Source of the DNA: Symsagittifera roscoffensis
Taxonomy: Eukaryota; Xenacoelomorpha; Acoela; Convolutidae
DNA: 64,000 bases
NCBI RefSeq assembly: GCF_963678635.1
Contig: NW_026970980.1
Span: 1 to 64,000 of the forward strand
Direction: 5' to 3'
Made by a program: the position numbers and the translations under genes. Under the pieces are notes generated by a model. That model did not search any database and was not told where the DNA came from. It was given only the letters and a program-made list of their open reading frames with translations. This document shows positions 10,241-22,397 of this stretch, one piece after another. Each line of letters opens with the position of its first letter. The stretch's first letter is position 1.

Positions 10241-11270
10241 ATCACAGCATTTTATTTAATTCCACACGTGGCGATAAAGATTACAAAATAATCCACAATA
10301 TAACGCGCGCAGTAAAGTTTGATCTGTCAAAGTCAAAGGGAAAACATGCACCAACCAAAACTTAATTCCATTCCCGTTTCCATAAAGTGGCTGGAAAATT
10401 ACCAATTTTAACACCCCTTAAAACATGCGTGCCCGAAAAAGTAGGGGCTTTAACCCCTTTGGGGGTTAAAAGTGGTAAGTACAACGGCACATCGAAAAAA
10501 GGGGGGGGGTTAAAAGTGGTCATTTTCCTAGCCACTTTTACTATACTACTATCCAAATAAAACTTCAAACGGCTCTTTCTGACTTATTGTGGCTGTTTGT
10601 TCCCAACAGATGCAAAACGTTACACACAGCTATCAGAAAACTTCAATCATTGCGGTTTCTGCATGTCAAATGGTAGCCCCTAGCGCTTAAAGCCGACCAT
10701 CATGATCCAAAAATCAGATCATAAAACCACGAACTGGTTTCATAAAGACACAAAACTCAATTATTGGAATGGGTCGTGTGATATAACAATATAAAGCACT
10801 TTCACTCAAGCGTCGAGTTTTTGAGTCTTAGTTCATTTTCGAGCGTTCAAGTAGCGTTTGCTAAATGAAATTTTGTGTTTACTTTAGAACTTAGGCTGAA
10901 AAATTGTTTTTCTGAAAAAGAAACAATTTTTGGAAGTTTTTAGCGCTTCCTTGGCTACGAAGGTTTTAATTTAAAAAAAGCTTAAAACAAAAGTGCAAAA
11001 GGATAAAAAAAAAAAAACACCTTTTAAATTTCTTTTTATTTTTGTCTGTCATTCACTTTGAAGACAAGTGATTTCAAATATTTCAAGCTCTCTAGCTTTT
11101 TAAGCGAATATATATATAGTTTGTCTAATCACACAAGGCAATAAAAACGGCACTACAGAGAAAAAAAGAAACTTTTATTAATAGTATGGTCGGAACATTC
11201 TGTGCTATTTTCACAAGAACTGGTTAGCCTTGTTTGAGTTCGTTTCTTTTCCAGCAATTGAAGTTGACCT
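10241..11270. other. Non-coding AT-rich stretch right of the Polinton genes
   Basis: No gene seen. It contains a G run (10198-10210 just upstream and 10500-10509), the inverted repeat listed separately, and AT-rich DNA. The Polinton terminal repeat may lie here but cannot be identified with only one end in view. Confidence 0.4.
10386..10535. repeat. Imperfect 150-bp inverted repeat (MITE-like)
   Basis: The left end AGTGGCTGGAAAATTACC is matched by the reverse complement of the right end (AGTGGCTAGGAAAATGACC), and both arms continue with matched TTTTAACCCC-type blocks and a CGAAAAA/GTGCC segment towards a centre near 10460. Arms are about 70 bp with several mismatches. This is a foldback or MITE-like unit; no target duplication was established. 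Confidence 0.6.
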
Positions 11271-11274
11271 CCAT

Positions 11275-11665
11275 GAACCGAAAATGCTTATCTTACAATT
11301 CCATACAACGAAATTGACTATGATACAATTCCATACATCAAATCTATGGAAAATAGCTAATCATACATTTTTCATACAATTTCATAAAACCATTGAAGAA
11401 AGAATCGAACTAGTTTCTGCGGCTATTTGAACCAAATAAAACAGTCTGGAAAAAAATGGTTATCATACAGTTTGCTTCTTGAAAAAATGCTTATCTTAGA
11501 GTGTTCTTAATTTTTTCTGTATCTAATTCTAATTGTACGAAATTGTATGATAAGCATTTTTTCACATGAAACTTGTATCACGAGCGTTTTTGTTTAACCC
11601 GGATACACAAAAAAGCTCATCATATACTTCCATACACGGAAAATGCTTGTCGTACAATTTCTCAC
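11275..11665. repeat. Repeats of an AATGCTTATCNTACAATTTC-type motif, both orientations
   Basis: The motif occurs about 6-7 times in direct and inverted orientation (for example near 11282, 11320, 11375, 11457, 11487, 11535 inverted, 11640). Spacing is irregular. A related cluster lies at 22925-23110, so this is a dispersed repeat family in the host genome. It has no coding content. Confidence 0.55.
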
Positions 11666-12823
11666 ATTTAGTCTACGAAAACAATTACTTCAGAGTGCAA
11701 ACAAACACTTTCCGAAAACAAGTTTGCATGCAAAAATAATATATAACTTTAGTCTAAAACATAGTCCAAGATCATTTTCTGCAATAAAAATTAACACTGA
11801 TTATGAAAATCAGATTAATATTCATTAGTTTTTTCTACTCGTAAGATAAAGCCTCTCCAAAAAAAAATCAAACATAACTTTCTACCACTTCGTTTATCAA
11901 GGTAATTGTTTTCGAACTGTTTTAAAAATTACGGTTTTCTTTGATCATTCCAACAAAATTTTATCATCTTTTAAAACTTGTCTCTAGGTTTGGGAGACCT
12001 ACATTACAGTGTACAGTTTGGTAGGGAACGGTTTTTGCATCCGAAAATATAATGGGTAAAAACATACAATTTAATCTTCGATAAAGAAGTCTATAGTTTT
12101 TTGAGCTACTGTTTTCTTTGTTTTCGTTTTTGACTATTTTTGATACAGTAGAACACAAAGTTTCCAGCTTTTACTGAGTAATCACTGTTGAGTTTTGATT
12201 AGTATTTTTTTCGCTCTCGACTTTTTTTCACCTTCAAAAAAGCTCGATTTTCATATCGTAATATTCATTAAATTTCTAATAATAGGAATAAGTAGCCAAA
12301 AGTTCCTCCCTTGGGTACCAAATTTTATCCTTTATAGACTTTTCTGGGGCGTCTTTGGCGTGTTCTTAGGCGCCTTTGGCGCGAATATATTGATTTTGAG
12401 GGGGTGCGCGAGCCAAAAAATGTGATTTTTGGTTCAATCTGTGCACACAGTGCCTAGAAACACCCTTTTTGGTTAGTTTTTTTTTTTAAAGTTATATATC
12501 TGTGGCGCTGACAATTTTGCAAAAACACAGTCTTTTTTAGTCTGTTTTGAGAGAAACCAAAAAAAGGTCGTCAAATTTTTCGAGTTTTTTTGAAAATTAG
12601 CCCCCCCCCTTCCCCCCATTTCAAGAAACAAACTCCTAGAGCCTGCATTTAATTGTCGGTTTGGTGCAAATGTATGTCGTCCTCGCGACATGGTATGTTA
12701 CTCAGGCCGTCCATGTGATTCAGGCCGTCCGAGAAATTTTGAAAAATGTTTCTGAAAAATGAAATGGCCTTTTTTGTTCTCAGCACGAAAATTATAAACA
12801 ACTTGCCTAGCTTCTAATTTATA
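11666..12823. other. Non-coding stretch
   Basis: AT-rich DNA without recognisable gene. It includes homopolymer runs near 12600 and a short direct repeat CTCAGGCCGTCC/TTCAGGCCGTCC near 12700-12730. Confidence 0.4.
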
Positions 12824-13530
12824 CAGTGCTGATATAAATAATCGGGCCGAAACGAATGGAACTTAAAATTGAGAACGGATTTTGCTTAAATTGGTTTGAC
12901 TTTACTCAAAAACTGTTGAAAGAAAACATGCTGAGAATTTGCGAAAATCAATATGGTGCAATTTATTCTTAAAATTTCGGGCTTCAACTTTTACCCCAAA
13001 TTGAATCGTTTTCGGCTTCAATAATAAATCAAAAGTTACTCCGAAACTACCGTTTCAATTGATGAAAGTATATCAAAGTGAGCCTCGTATGAAGTTCAAC
13101 AAAGTTTGAACGGTGTTATCTACAACAATTTGCGCGCAACGCTTCAAATTGGTTTAATAAATAAAATTGAAGGTCTAAATAGTAAAAAAAAACATTTTTG
13201 GCTATGAAACAAAAAATAAGTTTGTTTATACAAAACCTAGAAGATTTTACCCTAATCCTACTTTGTTGGGCTACATAAAACGCCTAAGTTGATAAAGTTT
13301 TGTCAGCAATTGAATCAGTCTTTCTTACATAGTTTTTGATGGAACAGAAAAGCCAAAACTGTTTCGTTTATGGGACAAATATTAAGGCCCGAATTTCGCA
13401 GAAAAAACTGCTTCATGAAAATTCTGTTAAAATCTCGAGCAAATTCGTATTCTGTGAAAAACCAACCCAATTTGAGAAAAACGAAACTTCAAATTCTTTT
13501 CAATTTGTACAGATAATTAAATTAGCACTA
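12824..13530. mobile_element. Foldback element with Tc1-like ends, copy A
   Basis: A 707-bp inverted-repeat element starting CAGTGCTGATATAAATAATC and ending with the complementary ATTAGCACTA, flanked on each side by TA (12822-12823 and 13531-13532), as for Tc1/mariner insertions. The two halves are diverged complements of each other (for example TTGCTTAAATTGG-type left arm against CCAATTTGAGAAAAACG right arm). It has no transposase and is non-autonomous. It is homologous to copy B at 15303-15961. Confidence 0.68.
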
Positions 13531-15302
13531 TAATGAAGCAGAAAAAATTCTTCAGGTTCCTTTTACAATATTTCTGTTCTGAAACTTTTATGTGACTGGA
13601 GGGTTTTTTCCAGCTTATTTAAGTTTGAACTCAAAAATGCTCATAGGAAGTCAAGTGTTGCATTTTGGGGTTGGGGTACTAAAAATCACAAATATTATCT
13701 CAGTAACGAGAAAAAACGGGTCTGAGTTTTATACGTTTTTCAGATTAAAAGTTATCAAATTTGGTGAGAGGATGACCTCCCAGATTTGATAATACTCACT
13801 TTTGACTTTTTTCTTATTACTGTTACCGCTTTTTCTTTCATTTTAGACAACAAATTTTTGATTTTATTTTGATTTGAAATTCTTTTCTGCGAATTTATTT
13901 TCCTAATCGGTTTAATCGGAGCGGTCAGCAATCGGCTGTTTTTGTTTCATATTTATAGCTGATTTTGCTTTACATTTTAATTAAATGTTTAAAATGTAAA
14001 GCTTTACATTTTAATTTTTTTCAAAAAAATGGCTTTGTTGTGTTCTGGTAGCGCTCGGAGACTCAATTTGGCCGACCTAAAAAAAATGGTCGACAAAATA
14101 AATGAAAAAATTTTGAAAATCCAAACCCCCCTCGAGAAATTCTAAGAACGGCCCCTGGTTATTTTTATTCTATCTCATTCTTCTTTCTAAAAGATTTATG
14201 ATTTAGTTTTAACATTTTTAATCGTTTTCCTTGACCCAAAAAAGGTCCTTTTAAAATCGGCGATGCTATTGGTCGGGTCAGTTATGTATTCGCTTTTCCA
14301 AACCCGCAAGCTCCAAGCACTAATAGTGCTTGTCTTGGGGTGTATTTTGTGAGCACAGATTGGAAGGTGGAGCAGTTAAAACACCAAAATTGGGGTAGCC
14401 AGGTCGTTTTTGGGCATCGCACTTGACATGAGCCAAGGAAAAACTGTTCATCTGCCCCTGTGATATCACTATAATCCTGATTTCAAACAAGGTTCTTGTT
14501 AAATTTGTAATCCGTTCCTAGGCTTTCATCTGTTCTTAGATTTGTACTGGTGTTACAAAGCCACCTTTTAGATCTTCAGATCTTTATCGCAGCAAAAATG
14601 AATAGATTATTAAAAAATGTCAGTTCTCTGTAATTTAGAACCTCTTTTGTACAACTTGAGAAAGTCAAATCTAACAAAACCCTCGACGAAAAAATTAGAC
14701 TAACTATGGTAGGCGTCAAGTTAACGTTTTCTTCTGTTTTTATCACCTTCTAATCACGTCTAACTTTGCCTCCTTTCTGACAAAATTTGAGTTTGCATTT
14801 TGGGCGCTTTTTTTGTAAGTTCTCCTTCTAAAGAAACAAAATTGCAGTTGTTCAACCTTTATATGATTTTTTTTGGGTGTTTCTTGGTAAGTTCTGTTTC
14901 TACAGAGAAAAAATCGTGTTAAAGTCAAGTGATTGCATTATCAGTTTCACTCAACAATATACAGACTGAAACTGTCAGTTTTTACACTATCAGTTTCAGT
15001 CAACGAAACTAATCGACTTTATGTAGTAGATAGGTGACACCTAAATATTGCATCGAGATTATTTAAGAAGAAATCGAGATACGAGATGCAATATAGGCTG
15101 CTGCTTGTCTGGTATGAAACACATGTGAAAAGTTTGAACAAAAAACCCACAATTGAAATTATTTCACGCTCACACGCGATTTTTGTTTTCTAATTTGTTT
15201 TGGTTGATTGCTCTAGAAATATTTTGCTTCATTTTTATTTATGAAGCACTTGTGCAAAACTCGAATGAAACACTGGCGCAATATTTAATTATTGCACTAT
15301 TA
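13531..15302. other. Non-coding stretch between foldback copies
   Basis: No gene recognised. It includes the hairpin at 13967-14002 and, near 15045-15094, a 10-bp inverted pair ATATTGCATC/GATGCAATAT. Confidence 0.4.
13967..14002. repeat. Perfect 14-bp-arm palindrome
   Basis: Arms GCTTTACATTTTAA (13967-13980) and its exact complement (13989-14002) surround an 8-base centre. One arm recurs again immediately downstream as a direct repeat. Function unknown. Confidence 0.7.
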
Positions 15303-15961
15303 CAGTGCTGATTTAAATTATCGGACAAAATGAACAAAAGTTGAATTTTCAAGCACTTTTTTCTCAAATTGGGTTAAGATTAGACAAAAAGTGAAGAGTA
15401 CAAATTTTGTTTAGAATTTCATCAGATTTTACATGGTCTAATTTTTTCTCCAAAATTCTCAACCAAAGTTTTACACCATAAATGGGTCATTTTTTTTCAA
15501 TATATCTTAATTGATGAGGAATATATATCACAAGAAGCCTCTTATACAGCGTAACAAAATTTTAGAAAAGCGATCTCCCCCAAAAATTTGTTTTTAAGCA
15601 AAGATTTTGGGTTTTATATAGTAAAAATCATATTTTCTGTCATACAGATTTTTGGAGGTTTAACCTTTCTAGAACTTTGTTGGGCTGTGTAAGAGGTTTC
15701 CTGTGATATAAATTTCTGATCAATAAACAAAGTAGTTTCAGAGTAATTTTTGGTTAGTTGAAAAAAGGCAAAATGACCCATTTTTGGGGTAAAATTTTGG
15801 TTGAGAACTCCGGATAAACAATTGCAGCATATTAATTCTGATGAATTTGTAAGCAACTTTTGTTCACTTTGTTTTTTGTCTAATCCTAACCCAATTTGAG
15901 AAAAACGTGTTTGAAAATTCAAGTTTTGTTCGTTTTGTCTGGATAATTTAAATCAGCACTG
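15303..15961. mobile_element. Foldback element with Tc1-like ends, copy B
   Basis: A 659-bp near-complete inverted repeat: the left end CAGTGCTGATTTAAATTATC is matched by the complement of the right end, and homology between arms continues almost to the centre near 15630 with scattered mismatches. A TA precedes it; the right flank reads TG, so one copy of the target duplication may be mutated. The ends begin CAGTGCTG, like the C. elegans Tc1 terminus. The 102-residue minus-strand ORF inside (15614-15922) has no recognisable content and is a by-product of the arm. Homologous to copy A. Confidence 0.75.
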
Positions 15962-16640
15962 TGTTTCAGATATGGCACGGAAACATACTGAACACGTGTG
16001 TTTTATTTAACCTTAGACTGCTCATCCCGACGCCAAGATTAAGTTAATTCTTCTTTTCACACGTAAAAACCGTGACTAAAAAAACTAAACAATCAGTTTT
16101 GAAACGGTCAAAAACTGTGGCACCATAATTTTCGACCGTTTCACATGCTCAAGGTCACGAATATTGCCAAAAATTTGGCTTTAGCTATAATTTGAAGGCC
16201 ATTAGTACATACCCGGGTGCCACGTAGACTTGTGATATCAGGTTTCTTGTTTTGGACATTTAAACAGTTGAAAAGTCTCCAACAACCACATACAGCTGTT
16301 CGGCTGAAATCGAAGGAATTGATCAGAAACAAAGATGCCTATCAGTTCTAATTGACGGAATCGTATATATTAAATGAATGACACGTTTCCAGCATAAAGC
16401 CTAATGTTCAAGGGGCTATCGAGCGCAACGTATAAAAAAGTTTTGATCGGTACTTTAAAAATCTCTCAAAGCAACAATCAGAGCGAGATGAACTCGATTA
16501 CAATTTAAAACTTGACTGTACCGGCCCACTTTTTGTCCAAAATTTTGCGTTTTTTTTATTCATTTCAGTCTGGAACGAGTCACTTAAAAACAGCAATCTC
16601 TAGGCTAAGAAAGAAACTTTTTGCAACCCGGTTTGATCTA
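15962..16640. other. Non-coding stretch
   Basis: No gene or clear repeat recognised. Confidence 0.4.
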
Positions 16641-18560
16641 TGAATCAAATGGAAATGTCTTATTGTTTCATAGCTTGAAAAGCTTGCTTAGAAAAACTTA
16701 AACTTTTCGCAACCGATTCAGTCTATGAAATAACTTGAGTTAACTCAACCTTTCATAGAATTTTCAGCTTGCTTAAAAAATTGAAAATTGTTTCGAACCA
16801 ATTCAGTCTAAGAATTATTTGAAATTATTTGAAGTTTCATAGCTTGATGAAAAGCATGTTGAGAAAAACTCAACCTTTTCGAGAACGATTCACTCTATGA
16901 AATAACACGAAATAGTTCAAAGTTTCAGATCTTAAAAGTTTGCTTACAGAAAACTTCAACCTTTTGCGAACCGAGTCGGTCTACGAAATAACATGGAAAG
17001 TTAAAGTTTCATAGCTGGAATAGCTTGCTTAGAAAACTTTAATTTTTTCACAAACTGATGCGGTTTATGAAATAAATTGAATTATTTCAAACTTTCTTGC
17101 CTGAAAAGCTTGCCTAGAAAAACTTTTACTTTCTGTGAACCGATTCGGTCTACAAAATAAATTGAAATAAATTGAAGTTTCATAGCTTTGAACTTTGCTT
17201 AGGAAAACTTAAACTTGCGAACCGATTCGGTCTACGAAATTACTTGAAATAATTCAATGTTTCACAGCTTTAAAAGCTTGATCAGAAAAACAACCTTTTC
17301 GCGAACAATTCAGTCTATGAAGTAACATGAAAGAATTCAAAGTTCCATAGCTTCAAAAGCTTGCTTAAAAAAGCTTCAGTTTTTACAAACTGATTCAGTC
17401 TTTGAAATAGTTGGTAATAATACAAAAAAAATCATAGCTTTAAAAGTGGGCTTAGAAAAATTTTATTTTTTTTGGCGAACCGAATCGGTGTACGAAAAAA
17501 CTTGAAAAGATTCAAGTTTTATTAGCTTGATTAGCTTGCTTAGAAAATTTAAGCTTTTCGCGTACTGATTCTGTTTATGAAATGACTTTAAACATTTCAA
17601 AGTTGCATAGCTCTATTAGCTTCCCTAGAAGAACTTAATTTTTTCGCAAACCGAGTCAGTCTATAAATTTACTCGGAACTTTTTTAGAGTCTCGTAGTTT
17701 TCGAAGTTTCGAACAGCTTCAAAGTTTTGAATAGCTTACTTAAACAAGTTTTTCGTGAACCTATTTGTTTCATTAAATATTTTGAATTATGTCAAAGTTT
17801 CATAGCTTGAATTGCTTCCTTTAGAAAACTGTATTCTTAGGCAAAACGAGTCGTCTAAGAAATTGCTTAGTTTTTTTCGAAGTTCCTTGCTCCATTAGCT
17901 CGCGCAAAAAATATTAACTAAAAAACTGAAAAACCTGGATACCACTTGAAAGGCTTCACTAGAAAAACAGTTTGCCATCCAGTTCACTTTTTGAAAAAAA
18001 AATTATTTAAAGTTTCATAACTTAAACAGCTTCCTAAAAAAATTTAATTTTATGCGAACTTTTTTAGTCTATAGAATAACTGGAACTAACTCTAAGTGTC
18101 ATAGCTTAATAGTTTGCTTCGGAAAACTCATACTTTTTGTGAACCAAATCAGTGTATGCAAGAGCTTAGAGTTTTTTAAAAGTTTCATGTTTTGAATAGC
18201 TTGCATAGCAAAATTTTAACCTTTCGTGAACCAGTTCGTTCTGTGAATTAACTTGAAAAATTTCATTTGATAGCTTGAATAGCTTACCACGAAAAAGTTT
18301 AACTTTTTGCCAAGCTTGCCTAGAAAAACTTAACCTTTTGCTAATTGCGTTAAGTTGCGTCATCCGATTTGCTTCATGAAACTTTTTGAAGTATTTCAAA
18401 TTTTCATAGCTTGCTTAGAAAAACTTCATTTTTTCAGGAAACGATTCGTTTTATGAAACCTAAAGTTTTTCAAACCGATTTACGATATGGCCTTGTTCAA
18501 TGTTGTTCAAAGTTTTTTTTTGCTTGGATAGCTTGATCAGACCAGCAACTAATTTCTTGC
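16640..18560. repeat. Diverged ~85-bp tandem repeat array (~22 units)
   Basis: Units contain, in order, AGCTTGCTTAGAAAAACTT, a CTTTTCGCGAACCGATTC segment, AGTCTATGAAATAACTTG and CAAAGTTTCATAGC. Starts of the AGCTTGCTT element near 16683, 16768, 16854, 16938, 17021, 17108, 17192, 17277, 17359, 17446, 17530 and 17619 give a period of 82-89 bp. Copies are well diverged and some are shortened (for example around 18280-18320), so the array is old. No conserved reading frame. Confidence 0.78.
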
Positions 18561-20912
18561 GAGCCAATTGATTTTTCGAGACGGGCTTGCTAGTACCTTT
18601 TCAAAAAATCCGTCAATGTCTAGTCTATATAAGTCAATTTTTAAGCCTGTACAAGTCTATATATTGTTGTAGAAATCATAAAAGGGTTTTTTGTTTTTTA
18701 AAACTTAGTGTGCCTACACAGTCATTTTGGCACATTATTTGGTACTAATTTACTTGTTTGGTCCCTCAAAAATGCTGTGGTCCCTAATAAAAACCGAGGT
18801 ACAGAATGTGGCTAATTCTACCAGTAAGCATTTGTCTTTCTCTATATTGCTGTGGAAGCGTTCCTAGTAGGCTTAGATTCATATCCCGTGAAGGCTCTTC
18901 TGTTTAGAAAATGGGCGGAATCAATCATCTAAACTAGTTTTCTTACGGGATCAAACAAGTAAACTATTACCCATTAATTTTGCTAAGCAAAAAGCCCATT
19001 TTTCTTACAATAAAAAAAGACTAACTTATTTTTTTTGAACAAAGGACAATGGATTACTTTTATAACATCTGAAAGCCTTCCTCAAAACAACTTTTAAAAA
19101 AATCAAACCGAAACAATTTTGTTTCAGCATTTTCTTTGGAAATAGGAACATTGGAAATTTTTTTTGAGAATATTCACGGAGAAAATTTTCGCATTTCATT
19201 CACATAACAATGTTTTTTAAAAACGACTGTTAAATCCAGCATCCTAGCTCAATGATGTATTACTTTCAGGAGGAAATTTGTAAGATGCTACTTGAGAAGG
19301 ATAGCATTTGGTGCAATTAAAGCAAATCTTTTTAAATGATCAACTTCTTTTCAATGAAAAAGAAAAATCGAACTGAAACTGAATTTTAATATTCAATTTT
19401 TGAAGTATAATAAATAAAAATATGTGTTTTTACGTAAGTATACGAAGGTTCTGATCATGATTTTTTGTCCATTGGTTTTTAGGGATTGTTTTAAAACTCT
19501 TTAAAGATGTTTTTCTAGTTGTGGGTGATGGGGTGACTTGAATACTAAATTGAAACAAACTACCAATAATTTCAAAAACTAATTTTTAAAATTTAACAAA
19601 TAGTTTTAAAAGAGTAAAAAACTTGAGTAGTTTTAGATACCATAAAACTAATAAACTGAGTTGAGAAATTCGAAAAACAGAAAATTTATAAGCAGACTGG
19701 TAATCAGAAGACTAATGCGTATTCAACTGTAATAAATTTTAAAATATTCGCGATAGACTGAAACTTTATGCTCTTTCTCTTTTTAACATCTGTGCGCTGT
19801 TCACTACTGACATTTAAATTATTTTTGCTTCAATTTTCTTTTTTAAACGCCTAATTGATCGAATTGAAGTTTTGCTTTAGTTTTAACTCAGAACAAAAAT
19901 TTAAAAAGCTGAGGGTGAAAAAAGAAGCAATCACGGCATGCGATACAAATTTTCAACTCGCGAAATTTAACAACAACAACTCGCGCCACTTAATTGAACA
20001 AGCATGTTCGTATGGGCGGATAATCAACCAACCGCCCTCTCTTCAAACGGTCATATCTTGAAGCGGAAATTGCATCAGAATAACGTACAATTAGATCAGA
20101 ATTATGTAATAATTGCATAACAACAATTACAACTTGTTGTTATGTTGCATAACAATATAAATTTTCGGCAGTTGGACTGATAATCTTATTTTCGGCTAGT
20201 TGGCGCTTCGGTTTGTTGGCCTACCACCGTCGGCATCAGGAGAAAACCATGATTTTTCCGACTGATTGTCTATCTTTTTTCGAAATTCCATTTTTTCAAC
20301 ACAAATGCCACGTTAAGTTCAAAGTGGTTTTTTTTCTGAACACGCGTTAAATGGACCAAACAACTAACCTCAATACAATTCGAGAAGTTTTACAAACCTT
20401 CAATTTATGATTAATTTGCAATGAAATTAAGCAAGCAGCTGATTTCACCGTCAAAAAGAAGCAAAAACTGAATTCAATTTTCCTAAAATTATAGTTTTTA
20501 TCAGCAGATTAAGGGGTCAAACTTCTTTTAGTTCGACTGCAGCATCCATACCTAGGTATTTGTTTAATATATCTAGTTTAAATTGTCCAACCGTTAAATT
20601 TTTCTACAACGAATTTGGCCCCAGTATATATTAACTTTGCGAAGAAAGAAAAAAACGCAATTTTTTGTCCATTTTTTTCGAAATAGGCAAAAACCTGTCC
20701 TAACCACAACCACTCGCAAAAACTCAGATCCGTCCCTGATTTCAGGTGCCTGAAGTTACTAGTGACTGAATTTCGCATGTTGTCAATAAGTGCTAGTCAT
20801 ACATGTTCACACCTTTTAAACTATCATTTCACCTGTCCTGCTGAAAAGTGTCTGAAAACTCTACAACTAGCATTTTTTTGTCATGTACAATTACGTGAAG
20901 CTATGATAGATA
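18561..20912. other. Non-coding AT-rich stretch
   Basis: About 2.3 kb without a recognisable gene. A hairpin-like TGCATAACAACAA...TTGTTGTTATG pair lies near 20117-20150. Short ORFs at 19855-20061 and 20578-20778 show no domain. Confidence 0.4.
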
Positions 20913-21185
20913 TCACTGAACTGGTTTGAACTCCTTGTTCAAAATGGCCAGAACAATACGTGAACTTATGCTTTTGAAGTTATGCACACACGAAGCAGTC
21001 GTCAAAATGAACCTTTCTTCAACAATAACAGCCCCACAAAATAAAGATAACGGGACAAAAAATCTTAATTGGGCATAGAAGTATCTGCTAGGACATTTGA
21101 ATCCATGTATGATCAAAGATAACTGCGAGTTTCCTAAAAGTGAAATTTCATTAGAGGTGTTTTTAAAGACCAGGAATTGTTTCAC
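20913..21185 (-). pseudogene. Chymotrypsin-like serine protease fragment lacking catalytic His
   Basis: A 90-residue minus-strand ORF whose residues about 25-75 match the start of an S1-family serine protease: an IIHG activation-type N-terminus, a CPSRYFYAQL segment, FCGAVIVEERFILTTASCV, then a strand ending LAILN. In active enzymes the last block reads TAAHC; here it reads TTASC, so the catalytic His is Ser. The Asp and Ser thirds of the triad are not seen downstream on this strand. It may be one exon of a host protease gene or pseudogene, or a captured fragment. Family assignment is from motif order; inactivity is inferred from the missing His. Confidence 0.55.
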
Positions 21186-21446
21186 CAGTGACTCAGAAAA
21201 AAGTATATAACAATCATGAAAGGTGTTTTAGCACTCATCATTGTATTAGCTCAAAAACACTAAAGAAGCGATTATGATTAGTACATTTTGACTCAATGTC
21301 GCAACCCCATTTCAAATTCTGTTCATATAGTTCAAATTAATGTCGTACAATCAAACTACTTTCTTAATTAAGCCAAGCTGCACAATTCTTTTTCAAATGC
21401 TGATTGAAAAGTCGCAGTGATTTTAAAAAATACTATATGGCTGCTA

Positions 21447-21615
21447 GAATATTCTAGAAGCTACGCCATATTATTCTAGAAGGCAAACAGGTGTGACACG
21501 AGGGTTCCACTTGATTTTGCGATATGCCGAAAGCCACTTCAACAAGTTCAACTTTACGACGGTGTATAGCAATAAGTTATTTTACAGGGAGTAGAAACCA
21601 CTAAAAGTTCTAGAA
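21447..21615. promoter_or_regulatory. Cluster of heat-shock-element-type motifs
   Basis: GAATATTCTAGAA at 21447-21459 is three alternating GAA/TTC units with perfect 2-base spacing. A second TTCTAGAA lies at 21474-21481 and a third at 21608-21615. TTCTAGAA is the core bound by HSF-1. The nearest ORFs are the serine protease fragment (minus) and the 22059 ORF (plus), 450-600 bp away. Function in heat-shock regulation is inference. Confidence 0.45.
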
Positions 21616-22058
21616 GTCTGGTAAAAAAGACCCCCTCGCTATCTTACATAGTAAAGACTAACCATCTGTATTACGAGCTAAATCATTGGTTCAGATACCA
21701 TTAAAGGATCCCACTTGTAAAATCCCACTTGGGAATTAATTAAAGAGATACTTTCTTAAATATTTTCACCTGTTTTGACATACTCCCAAAGACACGCAAG
21801 GCATAAAAATGCCAAATCTAATAAATGATGAATTCGTGAGTTTAAAAAAAGAGCTATTCAGACCTCAGTAGAAAATAAATGTGAAAGAACGCTTTTGAGA
21901 TATAAGTTCTAAAAGTACCATTTCATCTTCAATCGACAATCAGTTTAATTCTAAATCTTCACTAATTCTTTTCAGTAATCTTTAATTAAGTTCATGAGTT
22001 CGATTTACGTAATCTTCAATCAATAACTTGCACCTAATTCTTTAAAATTACCGCCTAA

Positions 22059-22397
22059 TTGAAATCTAAAGCAAAGTTTAAGCTTGAAAAAATCAAATTC
22101 CTGACAAAAATGTCTTCAGAGTTTGTGAAATATGTTGAGGAAAAACTAAATCAAACTCAAATTGACCCAGAAATCAAACGATTGATGCAGTTATTCATAA
22201 TTGACCTCCAGGACAAAAACTGGCAACTTCAAGCTCTTAAAAATGACGTCAACAACTTGAAGGCAACGCTGGAAAGAAAGGAACAGAATTATCTACCCGG
22301 CGAACGACAACAAAAAGCAGGGCATTGCGTGGTTAGTAAATTAATTAAATTGAAGAAAAGAAAACAATTTCATCTTTATGTTGATATCGTTTTTTAA
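22059..22397 (+). CDS. Small coiled-coil hypothetical protein or exon
   Basis: A 112-residue plus-strand ORF that I do not recognise. A better start may be the ATG at 22110, giving MSSEFVKYVEEKL. Residues about 20-90 are heptad-like, charged and helix-forming, suggesting a coiled coil. A possible splice donor G|GTTAGT lies at about 22331, after which the translation becomes Lys-rich and less natural, so this may be a first exon. Heat-shock-type motifs lie 450-600 bp upstream. It could equally be a chance ORF or a transposon ORF1 remnant. Confidence 0.3.
   Translation: MKSKAKFKLEKIKFLTKMSSEFVKYVEEKLNQTQIDPEIKRLMQLFIIDLQDKNWQLQALKNDVNNLKATLERKEQNYLPGERQQKAGHCVVSKLIKLKKRKQFHLYVDIVF

Noticed and set aside
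15614-15922. 102-codon minus-strand ORF
   Set aside because: Lies wholly inside the right arm of the foldback element; an artefact of that arm.
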